A stretch of DNA of 13,558 bases from an uncultured Eubacteriaceae bacterium (GCA_947625175.1 CANQNI010000021.1:1-13558); one strand, 5' to 3'; positions 1 through 8,500 are shown, counted from the stretch's first letter. A program made the numbers and translations. Notes: a model not told the origin generated them from the letters alone.

Positions 1-876
1 TGAAGGATCAACCCCAGCAGAAGCGCCACCTACATAAGTTACGAGTGGGGTACAGCCAAGTTCTTCAGCTTTCTTTTTGGTCATCATAATAAGAGCAGCA
101 GCCCCATCATTAATTCCGGAGGCATTAGCAGCGGTTACTGTACCGTCTTTTTTAAATGCCGGACGGAGTTTACTGATACTTTCAGCCGTAACACCTTCTC
201 TTGGATGTTCATCAACTTTAAATTCAATAGTACCTTTACGGGTCTTAATTTCTACAGGTACGATTTCATCTTCAAAACGACCTGATTTAATAGCTTTTTC
301 AGCTTTCTGTTGGCTCTTAGCTGCAAATTCATCCTGTTTTTCACGGGAAATATTATACTGTTCAGCTACGTTTTCAGCTGTAACACCCATGTGATACTGG
401 TTAAATGAATCCTGGAGTCCATCAGAAATCATTGAGTCGACAAGAACACCATTATTCATACGGTAACCAAAACGACCATTTTCTACCAGATAAGGTGCAC
501 GGTCCATACTTTCCATTCCACCAACTAAAACTACATCAGCATCACCGGTCATGAGCATACCAGCAGCTAAATTAACACATTTTAGTCCTGAACCACATAA
601 GTTATTTACAGTTAAAGCTGGAACTTCATTTGGGATTCCTGCATAGATAGCAGACTGACGCGCTACGTTCTGTCCCTGTCCAGCCTGAAGAACACAACCG
701 AAGAGAACTTCTTCAACATCCTTAGGTTCAATACCAGCTCTCTTAATCGCTTCTTTCATTACTACAGTACCTAAATCGACGACAGGAACATCCTTTAAAG
801 TTCCACCCATTGTGCCAATAGCTGTACGACAGGCACTAACAATTACAATATCATTGTCTTTAGCATTTATAGCCAT
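1..876 (-). CDS. acetyl-CoA acetyltransferase (thiolase), partial at the window edge
   Basis: Reading left from ATG at 876-874 gives 292 codons with no stop; the 3' end lies outside the window. The protein condenses two acetyl-CoA to acetoacetyl-CoA (or the reverse) in the cytoplasm, feeding butyrate, ketone or fatty-acid routes. The N-terminal thiolase domain is clear: VSACRTAIG near residue 13, a [11 protein letters not shown] segment at 64-74, and the nucleophilic Cys94 in NNLCGSGLK, followed by GGMESM and later [11 protein letters not shown]. The GHP and C-terminal CxG motifs are beyond the edge, so activity cannot be judged. The start is supported by GGAGG (893-889) 12 bases upstream. 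Most bacterial thiolases have about 390 residues, so roughly 100 are missing here. The substrate range (acetyl-CoA versus longer chains) is inferred from overall similarity to clostridial Thl/AtoB, not proven. Confidence 0.93.
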   Translation of the reverse strand, partial: MAINAKDNDIVIVSACRTAIGTMGGTLKDVPVVDLGTVVMKEAIKRAGIEPKDVEEVLFGCVLQAGQGQNVARQSAIYAGIPNEVPALTVNNLCGSGLKCVNLAAGMLMTGDADVVLVGGMESMDRAPYLVENGRFGYRMNNGVLVDSMISDGLQDSFNQYHMGVTAENVAEQYNISREKQDEFAAKSQQKAEKAIKSGRFEDEIVPVEIKTRKGTIEFKVDEHPREGVTAESISKLRPAFKKDGTVTAANASGINDGAAALIMMTKKKAEELGCTPLVTYVGGASAGVDPS

Positions 877-902
877 ATACTTATAAAACCTCCGCTAAAT
901 TT

Positions 903-924
903 AGTTTAATTGTGAAATTAAACT
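903..924. repeat. inverted repeat in the thiolase leader
   Basis: AGTTTAATT-GTGA-AATTAAACT has perfect 9-base arms around a 4-base loop. It begins about 10 bases upstream of the GGAGG ribosome site of the thiolase gene. It could be a protein operator or a small stem-loop in the 5' leader that affects translation or mRNA stability. There is no T-run to make it a terminator. Confidence 0.4.
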
Positions 925-964
925 GAGTAAAAGTATTTATATCCATGTCTGGATGACTTTTCTA

Positions 965-982
965 ATCATAATTGATTATGAT
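965..982. promoter_or_regulatory. 18-base palindrome, candidate operator
   Basis: ATCATAAT-TG-ATTATGAT has perfect 8-base arms around a 2-base centre. It lies about 14-31 bases downstream of the predicted thiolase transcription start, a position where a bound repressor could block elongation or initiation. The sequence is loosely like AT-rich Fur/PerR-type or MarR-type operators, but it does not match any one consensus well. No regulator gene is in the window. Confidence 0.35.
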
Positions 983-1002
983 AATTACAATATTTTAATT
1001 TT

Positions 1003-1031
1003 AATATAAAATGAAAACAATAAAAAGTGAA
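1003..1031 (-). promoter_or_regulatory. candidate sigma-A promoter for the thiolase gene
   Basis: On the minus strand, TTCACT (1031-1026) and TATATT (1008-1003) are separated by 17 bases, close to the TTGACA-17-TATAAT consensus. Transcription would start near 996 and leave a leader of about 120 bases before the ATG at 876. Two palindromes lie inside that leader. In DNA this AT-rich such matches occur by chance, so the call is tentative. Confidence 0.4.
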
Positions 1032-1049
1032 AATGTTTACAGTGAAAAT
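1026..1049. repeat. short direct repeat AGTGAAAAT x2
   Basis: AGTGAAAAT occurs at 1026-1034 and again at 1041-1049, a 15-base period. The first copy contains the complement of the proposed thiolase -35 hexamer and the second lies just upstream of it. It may be a binding site for a regulator, but it is short enough to be chance. Confidence 0.25.
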
Positions 1050-1190
1050 ATCTGTGATCAAATTTTTTTGTTTAATAAAAATATTGAAAATTACTTTTCT
1101 TTAATTTTACAATATATTATGCTAGTTTACTTAAAAAATTAGAATATTGAGTGAATTTTCTGTTCAATAAGAGAAGAAACTCATCAATTT

Positions 1191-1218
1191 TTGAGAGATA
1201 AACATTAATTATTATATT
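1191..1218 (+). promoter_or_regulatory. candidate sigma-A promoter for exonuclease III gene
   Basis: TTGAGA (1191-1196) and TATATT (1213-1218) are separated by 16 bases. The predicted start near 1225 gives a leader of about 34 bases, which contains the GAGG ribosome site just upstream of the ATG at 1259. Confidence 0.4.
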
Positions 1219-1258
1219 TAGCTGAGTTATCTTATTTAAAATAAATTTTGAGGAAACA

Positions 1259-2035
1259 ATGAAATTAATATCCTGGAATGTAAATGGAATTCGGGCTATA
1301 GAAAAGAAGGGTTTTAGAGACTGGTTAATTAAAGAAGATGCAGATATCATCAGTATTCAGGAAACCAAAGCCCAACTTGATCAGCTAAGCGAAGATCTAG
1401 CCGAAATTCCTGGTTACTATTTATATTTAAGCGAATGCAAGGAAAGAAAAGGTTATTGTGGAGTCTGCTGTTATACAAAGGAAAAACCGCTAGCTGTCAG
1501 AGAAGGTTTGGCTGATGACCGCTTTACCCCACAGGGTAGGGTAATCCGCCTGGAATTTGAACGTTTCTATCTCTATAATATCTATTTCCCTAACGGAGCC
1601 GGAGATCAGGAGAAATTTAATAATAAAATCGAATTTAACGAAGCGCTCTATCAGGAGCTGAGTGAACTTATTAAAGGAGAAAAAGGAATTATTATCTGTG
1701 GTGATGTTAATATTGCTCATGAGGCAATTGATTTAAAAAATCCTAAAGCCAATGAAAAGCACTCTGGATTTTTACCTTTAGAGCGGCGTTTTATTGACCG
1801 GTTATTAGATCTTGGCTTTGTCGATTCCTTTAGGTTAATAAATCCTGATAAAGAGAAATACTCGTGGTGGAGCTACCGTTTTGGTGCACGTCGAATTAAT
1901 GCTGGATGGCGCATTGATTATTTCTTTGTTTCAGATAATTTAAAAAAGAATATTATTGGTGCCGATATTTATGATGATGTTGAGGGGAGTGATCATTGTC
2001 CTATAAGCTTAACCCTAGATTTCAACAAAAGTTGA
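1259..2035 (+). CDS. xth: exodeoxyribonuclease III (AP endonuclease, EEP family)
   Basis: This 258-residue protein is a DNA-repair phosphodiesterase that cuts 5' to abasic sites and removes nucleotides or blocks from 3' ends. The whole endonuclease/exonuclease/phosphatase fold is present: SWNVNGIRA (Asn7), IQETKAQ with the metal-binding Glu35, YNIYFPNG at about 106-113, GDVNIAH with Asp149 and Asn151, the DNA-binding stretch SWWSYRFGARRINAGWRIDY, and the terminal GSDHCPISL with Asp245 and His246. The length is normal for the family (250-270). The start follows a TTGAGG ribosome site by 6 bases. The gene stands alone, diverges from the thiolase gene and converges on the polyphosphate cluster. 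All key residues are intact, so it should be active. It is a housekeeping gene with no sign of transfer. Confidence 0.96.
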   Translation: MKLISWNVNGIRAIEKKGFRDWLIKEDADIISIQETKAQLDQLSEDLAEIPGYYLYLSECKERKGYCGVCCYTKEKPLAVREGLADDRFTPQGRVIRLEFERFYLYNIYFPNGAGDQEKFNNKIEFNEALYQELSELIKGEKGIIICGDVNIAHEAIDLKNPKANEKHSGFLPLERRFIDRLLDLGFVDSFRLINPDKEKYSWWSYRFGARRINAGWRIDYFFVSDNLKKNIIGADIYDDVEGSDHCPISLTLDFNKS

Positions 2036-2147
2036 TATCTTATCTTAAAGGCAACCTCTTATTTCTTAACAGCTTTATTACAGTAACAGAATAGGAATGT
2101 ATTACATTTTGAGATTACGCGCAGAACAGTTAATTACCGGGATAGAA

Positions 2148-2169
2148 TTGGCCTTTATTAATAGGCCAA
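2148..2169. terminator. possible weak terminator hairpin after exonuclease III
   Basis: TTGGCCT (2148-2154) pairs with AGGCCAA (2163-2169) across an 8-base AT loop. It lies 113 bases after the exonuclease stop and has no good T-run on the plus strand, so it is either a weak terminator or just a stable hairpin in the convergent intergenic region. Confidence 0.35.
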
Positions 2170-2204
2170 AACAATCTCGTTGAAGCCGATCTCTTCCGGT
2201 CAAA

Positions 2205-2249
2205 ATAATAAAAAAGAGATATCTAGAAAGTTAGTTTTCTAAATATCTC
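2205..2249 (-). terminator. intrinsic terminator of the polyphosphate cluster
   Basis: On the minus strand GAGATAT (2249-2243) pairs with ATATCTC (2222-2216). An inner TAGAAA/TTTCTA stem (2241-2236 with 2229-2224) extends it after one mismatch. It is followed by TTTTTTATTATT. It begins 7 bases after the stop codon of the exopolyphosphatase gene. The plus-strand read has GTTATTTTAT after the stem, so some bidirectional activity toward the exonuclease transcript is possible. Confidence 0.8.
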
Positions 2250-2255
2250 GTTATT

Positions 2256-3824
2256 TTATATTTCATCTAAAACGTACTTAGCCCGAGGATCATCATGATC
2301 TACAGTATATGATTTTACTTTAAGTTTTCTACCAAAAACTCGTTTAAACTTCTTCTGGCATTCATCTTCTACCATATCAGTCATAACTGAGTGATCCACA
2401 GTTATAACATTCAGAATAGCTTCTTTATCATTAACATCAAACCAGATATCCCTAACAACACCGTCCATAGTTCTATCCAGGTACTCTCCCATCTGAAGGT
2501 ATAGACTCAGTTCATCAATTAGCTGAGCTTCTTTTTCCGTTAGGAGATTAAGATAGAGATCTGAAATATGAATCTTTTTGTTTGTCCTATGATGAAGCGT
2601 AATAAAAGCTGAAAGCAGCATTTCCTTTTGGCTAAGACCCTCAAGTCCGGAGTTAAGAACCAGATAAAAACTATGCTCATGATGGTTACGATAGTCTATA
2701 TAATCGCCGATATCATGAAGCATACTGGAGGCTTTTAATATCTTATCAGTGTCCTGGGTGATAACTGAATAATCTTTTAGTTCATCTTTGAGTTTACTAG
2801 CTATATGATAGAGATGATAGGCATGTTCAATATTACAATCATAATGTAACATTGTATTTACCAGAGAGTTCTCAAAGATATCCGGAACCAGATGTCCCGG
2901 ACCATAACCAAAGTAATCAAAAATAACGCCTTCTCTGATTCCATAGTTTGATATTATCAGTTCTTTAGAACCAATATAATCCATCAGGAATTCAACGGCA
3001 TAGGCTGCTCCCGGGAAAATATCCGCACGACCTTTTGCTAATCCTGCCAGTTTGCGACGTTCCTTATAGGTCATCAGGGATACGTCTTCAACTACCTGCT
3101 CTACTTCCTTACGCTTCATCCGGTAGTTATGGGCAATTTCAAGTGGGTAATTAATAAAGTTTCTGTGAACACGACCAATATTTCTTATGGTTCCACCAAT
3201 ACCTATTACGGGTAGATTTTTAGCATCCTTAAGAAAGGGTACACTATCATAGGAATCTTTTAAAAATGCCTGAAGCCGTTTTAGATTTTTTGGGGTAATC
3301 TTATCGCCAAGGTCAAACATTTCCATTAAGTCTATAGAGCCAAACTGGAGTGAAACGGAATCTACAAGTTTGCGGTCTCTAACTAGACAAAACTGGGCTG
3401 ATCCACCCCCGATATCCATTGTTATAGCGTCCCGAAACTCAATGGAATTAACGCTACCAAGGTAATCAAATTCAGCTTCTTTTCTACCTGGAATAACATC
3501 AATATCAATACCGACTTTATCTTTAATGCGCTTTACGAATTCCGGACCATTTTCAGCTTTTCTAACTGCTGCCGTAGCAATGGTTATAATCTTGTTTAGT
3601 TTATAACTTTCACAAAGATTCTTAAACATTACCAGGGTATCTTCGCCATACTGCATCCGGTCCTCTTTCATAAATCCAGTTTCGGCTAACCCCTCGCAAA
3701 GACGCACATTTACTTTTAAATCATCAAGTATTTTAAAATATTCTTTATTATGATAACCCCCAACAACCATATGAAAACTATTGGAGCCTATATCAATAAC
3801 GCCTATACTATGATTAAAATCCAA
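2256..3824 (-). CDS. ppx: Ppx/GppA family exopolyphosphatase
   Basis: This 522-residue cytoplasmic enzyme removes terminal phosphate from polyphosphate and, in some family members, hydrolyses pppGpp. It has two parts. The N-terminal ASKHA phosphatase domain (about 5-310) carries VIDIGSNSFHMVV (Asp11), GRKEAEFDYLG with the likely catalytic Glu, and MDIGGGSAQF with Asp137. The C-terminal HD-type domain (about 320-520) carries LHDIGDYIDYRNHHEHS with His370-Asp371 and LHHR. The start is a TTG, supported by AGGAG 6 bases upstream; no ATG in that position fits. It follows ppk with 12 bases between, so the two should be co-transcribed, with the PPX opposing the kinase. Length and motifs fit a full two-domain, active PPX. 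Specificity for polyP versus pppGpp cannot be read from sequence, but the ppk neighbour favours polyP. Confidence 0.93.
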   Translation of the reverse strand: MDFNHSIGVIDIGSNSFHMVVGGYHNKEYFKILDDLKVNVRLCEGLAETGFMKEDRMQYGEDTLVMFKNLCESYKLNKIITIATAAVRKAENGPEFVKRIKDKVGIDIDVIPGRKEAEFDYLGSVNSIEFRDAITMDIGGGSAQFCLVRDRKLVDSVSLQFGSIDLMEMFDLGDKITPKNLKRLQAFLKDSYDSVPFLKDAKNLPVIGIGGTIRNIGRVHRNFINYPLEIAHNYRMKRKEVEQVVEDVSLMTYKERRKLAGLAKGRADIFPGAAYAVEFLMDYIGSKELIISNYGIREGVIFDYFGYGPGHLVPDIFENSLVNTMLHYDCNIEHAYHLYHIASKLKDELKDYSVITQDTDKILKASSMLHDIGDYIDYRNHHEHSFYLVLNSGLEGLSQKEMLLSAFITLHHRTNKKIHISDLYLNLLTEKEAQLIDELSLYLQMGEYLDRTMDGVVRDIWFDVNDKEAILNVITVDHSVMTDMVEDECQKKFKRVFGRKLKVKSYTVDHDDPRAKYVLDEI

Positions 3825-3836
3825 ACTTAACTCCTA

Positions 3837-6002
3837 TTAATATTCGGCTGGTTGCCTTTGACTGAGTTCTTCGAGATATTTACTTTGAGCTGTCTTATAA
3901 TTCTGAGTTGCTTCCAGACAAAACTGATCCTGACTATTTAGAAGAACCTTTCCTCGTTTATCAATTCTTCGGTAATTCCCTTTTGAATCAATAAAACGGG
4001 TTTTAATCGTATCATTCCATACAGTATCTATAATTGACTTTAGTTTATCTCTGGTGGAATCTTCTTCTACCGGAAACAAAATTTCAATTCGACGGTTTAG
4101 ATTCCGCTGCATCCAGTCGGCACTTGAAAGATAATATTCTTCCTGACCTCCATTATAAAAATAATAGATTCTTGAATGTTCCAGAAACTCCCCAACAATT
4201 GAGTGAACTTCAATATTATCGGAAACCCCTTTAATACCTGGAACCAGCGAACACATTCCTCTAACTACTAGATTAATCTTAACCCCAGCTTGAGAAGCTT
4301 CATATAACTTATTAATAATGCCGTCATCTATGAGCGCGTTCATTTTGGCAAAGATATAACCTTCTTCACCTTTTTTTACATTTTCAATTTCGCGGTCGAT
4401 AAGTTCATAGAAAGTATTCCTTAGTCCATCAGGAGCTACTGAAATTTTATGCCACATATCAAACTGGGAATACCCCGAGAGTTTATTAAAGAGCATAGAG
4501 ATATCAGTTGCAATACTTTCATTAGCGGTAAAAAGACCAATGTCAGTATATAAACTGGCTGTATCATCATTATAATTACCAGTAGCCATATGGACATAAC
4601 GTCTTATTTCACCATCTTCTTCTCTAACCACAAGAATTGCTTTACCATGTATTTTAAGGCCAGGCAGGCCATAGATAACATGAACTCCAGCTTTTTCTAA
4701 AGTTTTGGCCCACTCTATATTATTTTCTTCATCAAAACGGGCTTTGAGTTCAACTAGCGCCGTAACCTGTTTTCCATTATTAGCGGCTTCAATGAGGGCA
4801 TCAATAATAGGAGAATCGCCTGAAACTCTATAAAGTGTTTGTTTTATCGCTAGTACGTTAGGATCTCTAGCAGCATTTCTTACAAAATCAACTACGGTAT
4901 CGAAACTTTCAAACGGATGACTAATTAACCGGTCTTTTTCACGAATCACTTCAAAAAGATCGTCTTTTTTATAAAAGTCAGCACTAGGTTGCGGCTTCCA
5001 TCTTGGTTTTCGTAAGTCTTCAAATTCTTCCAGTCCGGAAAATTTCATAAAAGCTTTTAAGTCTAGTGGTCCTGTTGATTCGAATATATCTTCTTCATCA
5101 ATACTTAACCACTTGACCAGATTCTTTCTGGCCTTTTTATTCATATCCTTGGTAATTTCAAGACGAACGACTGAACCGAATTTGCGCTTCTGAACTTCTT
5201 TTTCTATTTCAATTAACAGATCTTCTGCATCATCTTCATCTATATCCAGGTCAGCATTTCGGGCCACTCGGAATTCACTTACATTCTTAACTTTATAACC
5301 AGGGAAGAATTCAGCTACTCTTTCTTTAATTAAGTCTTCTATAAAAATATAATTTTTGGAATCTTTTCCAGGTAGAGCAATAATTCGGTCTAAAATTTTA
5401 GGAATCTCAATAAAAGCCCAAAGATCTTCATGATCTTTTTTCTTCTTTTTCTTATGTTCCGGATTAGCCAGCTGAACAATCAGATAAGTAGAACCACTAT
5501 TGATGAGTGGAAACTGCCGGCTAGCATCAATAGCCTGAGGGGTAATAACCGGTAGACAGAAGTTTAGAAAATAATCATCAACAAAATTCTTTTCGTCTTT
5601 ATTTAATTCCTGATATTCAACGAATTTAATACCCTGTTTTTCCATTTCAGGAATGAGCGATTTGTTTAAACAACTATACTGATGCCGCATAAACTCATGG
5701 GTCATTTTATTGAGGATTTTAAGTTCTTCTTTGGATGTCTTCCCATTAAGCCCTTTTTTAGTATAACCAACACTTACCTGGTCCAAAATACCAGCGATTC
5801 GAACACTGAAAAATTCATCTAAATTACTGGCCGTAATGGCTAGAAATTTAAATCGGTCCATTAACATGTTGGTTTTATCAAAGGCTTCCTCTAGAACCCG
5901 GTAATTAAAGTCCATCCAACTTTCTTCCCTTCCAATATAGGGACCGGGAACATAGGCGTTCTGTTCTTGAACAATTTCATTATTTTCTTCAACTGTTTTC
6001 AC
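3837..6002 (-). CDS. ppk1: polyphosphate kinase 1 (PPK1)
   Basis: This 721-residue enzyme transfers the gamma-phosphate of ATP to growing polyphosphate through a phosphohistidine intermediate. The PPK1 domains run in order: the N domain (ESWMDFNYRVL, then TASNLDEFFSVRIAG), the middle domain with TPQAIDASRQFPLI, the C1 domain with AIKQTLYRVS and LKARFDEENNIEWA, and the autophosphorylated His452 in LKIHGKA. Then follow HMATGNYND and, in C2, HSRIYYF and YLSSADWMQRNLNRR. The length is typical (690-740). The start is a GTG (6002-6000) with AAAGG about 7 bases upstream, and the preceding gene stops only 2 bases away, so translational coupling is likely. It lies between a degenerate Ppx-like gene and an intact ppx. 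A lysine-rich stretch (KKKKKKDH) near residue 190 is a surface insertion of no known role. Confidence 0.97.
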   Translation of the reverse strand: MKTVEENNEIVQEQNAYVPGPYIGREESWMDFNYRVLEEAFDKTNMLMDRFKFLAITASNLDEFFSVRIAGILDQVSVGYTKKGLNGKTSKEELKILNKMTHEFMRHQYSCLNKSLIPEMEKQGIKFVEYQELNKDEKNFVDDYFLNFCLPVITPQAIDASRQFPLINSGSTYLIVQLANPEHKKKKKKDHEDLWAFIEIPKILDRIIALPGKDSKNYIFIEDLIKERVAEFFPGYKVKNVSEFRVARNADLDIDEDDAEDLLIEIEKEVQKRKFGSVVRLEITKDMNKKARKNLVKWLSIDEEDIFESTGPLDLKAFMKFSGLEEFEDLRKPRWKPQPSADFYKKDDLFEVIREKDRLISHPFESFDTVVDFVRNAARDPNVLAIKQTLYRVSGDSPIIDALIEAANNGKQVTALVELKARFDEENNIEWAKTLEKAGVHVIYGLPGLKIHGKAILVVREEDGEIRRYVHMATGNYNDDTASLYTDIGLFTANESIATDISMLFNKLSGYSQFDMWHKISVAPDGLRNTFYELIDREIENVKKGEEGYIFAKMNALIDDGIINKLYEASQAGVKINLVVRGMCSLVPGIKGVSDNIEVHSIVGEFLEHSRIYYFYNGGQEEYYLSSADWMQRNLNRRIEILFPVEEDSTRDKLKSIIDTVWNDTIKTRFIDSKGNYRRIDKRGKVLLNSQDQFCLEATQNYKTAQSKYLEELSQRQPAEY

Positions 6003-6004
6003 GA

Positions 6005-7546
6005 TTATACCTTTATCCGTTTAACCTTAAGCACAGGCTTGAGGTCATATATGCGCTCTACCCACTTACTGTCACGATTAAAATAATAATTCTCAAGCTG
6101 AGTATTATGAGTAGTTGTAACTTTTACTATTAATTCAGAATCTTTTAACGAATACGTTAACTTTCCTACTTTATTCTTTCTACTCTGATCGAGTGTTGAG
6201 GCCAGTTTAATAATTGCTGTCAGTTGTGCGATAATAAGAGATTCGTCCATTGAAAACTCCCGGGTGTCCATCGTTTTATCATAATCATTTACTTTAACGT
6301 TATAACAAACCCTGGCAATTATTCGTCTTTCAGCCTGGGAGAGACCAATAATATCCTCTCTTAAAATGATTTCTTCACTTGCTCTAGCCTGACCATCTTC
6401 CCCACCAAATTGACCTATATCTAAAAGCCTTGCAGCTAAAGCTAGATAACGCTTTTCTTTTTTACTTAAAGCGTAACGCTTTTTAAGAGCCGAATAAAGC
6501 TGAAGTGAATACTTCTCAACTAATTCAGCATGACGTTGATCAACATTATAACGTTCTGAAACGGCAATAACACTCTGGTAGGAACCCTCTTCAATCCAGG
6601 TACTTAGTTCACGTTGTTTAGTTAATTTAAACTGAAGCTCAACAATCGATTTGGCCAGATCTCTTTTAATTAAAAAAATTTGATCAGTTTTGGCCGTATT
6701 TATAAGTTGTCTAGCAACAATAATGGTTGATTGAAGCGTAATTGACTGAGCTTCTGTCAGATTGGGGTAGCGGGTTCTAATCTGTTCAGGGGTTAACTCC
6801 TTAATAGAGTGGTAAGCTTCATTTATAGTATCTTTATTAAAGATAAACAGTTCGCCCTTTTGGTCATGCTTAAAATTCTGAGCTATAATTTCGGCATCCT
6901 TAGTGGTTAGGCTCACGTATTTTAATTTACGTTTTCCAATATGTGAGATAGCCAGACGGAGTTTATTTTCAATAATCTCTGACAACAGTTTACTGTAATG
7001 AGTTCGTTCTTTTGTTATGGTTTCAACCATCTCACTTAATTTAAGATAACCATAAGGAATTTGTTCCGTAAAATCTATAAAACCATTGTTAGTTAAACTA
7101 AAGTTAATCTGATTGGCATTTATAGCTGCCATCATTATATTGGTTGAAGAAACGTCAAAGTTTTCAGAAATGTTAAGTTCAGAAATAATACAGAACAGTT
7201 CCAGTTCGTCTTCATTAGTTAGTATTAAAGCATTTTGATCTTCCAGAAGATCATTAATACGATAATAAATAAAGAGGAAGTTTTCAGCTCGACTGATTTC
7301 ATTGGAAAAAATAACCTGAATCTTATCCGGCATATTTTCCTTGGCCAGGCGTAAATACTCTTTAAAAACACGCTCTAATAACTGGTTTGAACTGGTTGAA
7401 ATAAATCCATTCTGAAATATCTCATAGTCAAACTGGAGCGGATATAGAGCATGATCAATAATATGGGCTTTCTTGTTAGCTCCCCGCTGGGCTATAATCA
7501 GTTCTATCCGCTCAGAACCAATATAAATACAGGCAAGTCTTTTCAC
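6005..7546 (-). CDS. degenerate Ppx/GppA-like protein (probable pseudoenzyme)
   Basis: This 513-residue protein has no clean family motif but follows the plan of the Ppx encoded two genes downstream. Its start, CIYIGSERIELIIAQ, matches VIDIGSNSFHMVV but has Tyr8 where Ppx has the metal-binding Asp. The phosphate-loop DIGGGSAQ is replaced around residues 140-147 by AAINANQI, although the following IPYGYLKLSEM still aligns with LQFGSIDLMEM. In the C-terminal half LLDIGQFGG (Leu375-Asp376) stands where Ppx has LHDIG, and the HHEHS ligands are gone. The frame is full length and open, so it is a kept gene rather than a decayed one. The start is a GTG that touches the stop of the ROK gene (TAAGTG), with AGGAG 11 bases upstream inside that gene, which implies coupled translation. 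A hydrolase function is unlikely. A regulatory or partner role for PPK or Ppx is inferred from position and shared fold. Confidence 0.75.
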   Translation of the reverse strand: MKRLACIYIGSERIELIIAQRGANKKAHIIDHALYPLQFDYEIFQNGFISTSSNQLLERVFKEYLRLAKENMPDKIQVIFSNEISRAENFLFIYYRINDLLEDQNALILTNEDELELFCIISELNISENFDVSSTNIMMAAINANQINFSLTNNGFIDFTEQIPYGYLKLSEMVETITKERTHYSKLLSEIIENKLRLAISHIGKRKLKYVSLTTKDAEIIAQNFKHDQKGELFIFNKDTINEAYHSIKELTPEQIRTRYPNLTEAQSITLQSTIIVARQLINTAKTDQIFLIKRDLAKSIVELQFKLTKQRELSTWIEEGSYQSVIAVSERYNVDQRHAELVEKYSLQLYSALKKRYALSKKEKRYLALAARLLDIGQFGGEDGQARASEEIILREDIIGLSQAERRIIARVCYNVKVNDYDKTMDTREFSMDESLIIAQLTAIIKLASTLDQSRKNKVGKLTYSLKDSELIVKVTTTHNTQLENYYFNRDSKWVERIYDLKPVLKVKRIKV

Positions 7547-8482
7547 TTAAACATATTCTCCTGAATAAGCAGCACCAATAATTCCAGCATCATTACCAAA
7601 CTGCGCTGGAACAATTTCCGGGATTCCAACAACTTCCTTAAAAGTAATATTCTTTCCAGCTTTTTCTTTTAATTTATCAAAGAGGAAATCTCCAGCATGT
7701 GAAACACCACCACCAATAACAAAAACTTCCGGATCAAGAATATCTACCATATTTGAAATATTTTTAGCCAACTGGTCCGTCATAACTTCAAAGGCCGCTA
7801 CGGCAGCTTCATCCCCTTCTCGGGCTGCATCAATAACATCTTTAGCAGCTATTTCTTCTAGTTCCAGATCAGTTTTAAGTCCTTTTTCAACTTCATGTTC
7901 ATATTGTTTTACTATTCCCGTAGCAGAAGAATAGGTTTCAAGACAACCGTTTTTACCACAATTACAGGAGTAGAAGTTCGGTTCCTGAATAACATGACCG
8001 AGTTCACTGGCTACCCCATGAGCACCGTTAACAACTTTTCCATTAACGATGATACCACCGCCAACACCAGTCCCTAAGGTGTACATCACTGAATCATCTT
8101 TTCCTTTTGAAGCACCAAATCTATTTTCAGCAACTGCAGCGGCTGTAGCATCATTTATCAAAGTAACGGGTATATGAACGGCTGCATAAAGATCTTTGGC
8201 TAATGGAACATTTTTCCAGTGCAGGTTAACAGCATTAATAACTACTCCATTTTTAACAATACCTGGAACTCCACAACCAACAGCATCTATTTGCTGATCA
8301 GGATATTCTTCCTTGGCTTTTTCTCTTAAAATATTAACCAGTTGGATAATTCGACCTAAGACAGCTTCGTAACCTTCGTCAGCTTTAGTTGGAATTGAAT
8401 CAGTTACAATAACTTTTCCCTGATCGTCTACTACTCCACCTGCTAAATTTGTACCACCAATATCAATACCAATTTTTAACAT
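7547..8482 (-). CDS. glcK: ROK family glucokinase
   Basis: This 311-residue cytoplasmic sugar kinase of the ROK family most likely phosphorylates glucose to glucose-6-phosphate. Visible motifs are IGIDIGGTNLAGG (phosphate loop, Asp7), the catalytic Asp111 in LINDATAAAVAE, GTGVGGGII, and the structural zinc site made of His163 with Cys173, Cys175 and Cys180 in CNCGKNGCLE. The C-terminal FVIGGGVS is the adenosine motif. Length and zinc motif fit ATP-dependent glucokinases; bacterial polyP glucokinases of the same superfamily usually lack this zinc loop. A good AAAGGAT ribosome site precedes the ATG. It lies 18 bases after the DUF1292 gene and abuts the Ppx-like gene. Its place in a polyP cluster makes the phosphate donor worth testing, but the sequence favours ATP. 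N-acetylmannosamine or fructose kinase activity is a less likely alternative. Confidence 0.9.
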   Translation of the reverse strand: MLKIGIDIGGTNLAGGVVDDQGKVIVTDSIPTKADEGYEAVLGRIIQLVNILREKAKEEYPDQQIDAVGCGVPGIVKNGVVINAVNLHWKNVPLAKDLYAAVHIPVTLINDATAAAVAENRFGASKGKDDSVMYTLGTGVGGGIIVNGKVVNGAHGVASELGHVIQEPNFYSCNCGKNGCLETYSSATGIVKQYEHEVEKGLKTDLELEEIAAKDVIDAAREGDEAAVAAFEVMTDQLAKNISNMVDILDPEVFVIGGGVSHAGDFLFDKLKEKAGKNITFKEVVGIPEIVPAQFGNDAGIIGAAYSGEYV

Positions 8483-8500
8483 TGTTCTATCCTTTCTATT

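Larger units (their letters stand above)
877..1258. other. intergenic region between divergent thiolase and exonuclease III genes
   Basis: These 382 bases hold no convincing gene. They are strongly AT-rich and carry candidate promoters on both strands, two palindromes and a short direct repeat, listed separately. A small minus-strand frame that overlaps the exonuclease start has no recognisable motif and was not accepted. Confidence 0.7.

Noticed and set aside
77..394. Open frame on the plus strand opposite the thiolase gene
   Set aside because: It is antisense to a conserved thiolase coding region, has no ribosome site and no recognisable motif.
965..982. Classical Fur box
   Set aside because: AT-rich and palindromic, but the spacing and bases do not fit the 7-1-7 TGATAAT-n-ATTATCA pattern; kept only as an unassigned candidate operator.
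1117..1350. Small minus-strand frame between thiolase and exonuclease III
   Set aside because: It overlaps the conserved exonuclease N-terminus, is low-complexity Ile/Leu/Phe-rich, and lacks a Shine-Dalgarno sequence.
7547..8482. Polyphosphate-dependent glucokinase
   Set aside because: The neighbourhood suggests it, but the protein carries the CxCGxxGCxE zinc loop and length of ATP-type ROK glucokinases; left as a testable idea only.
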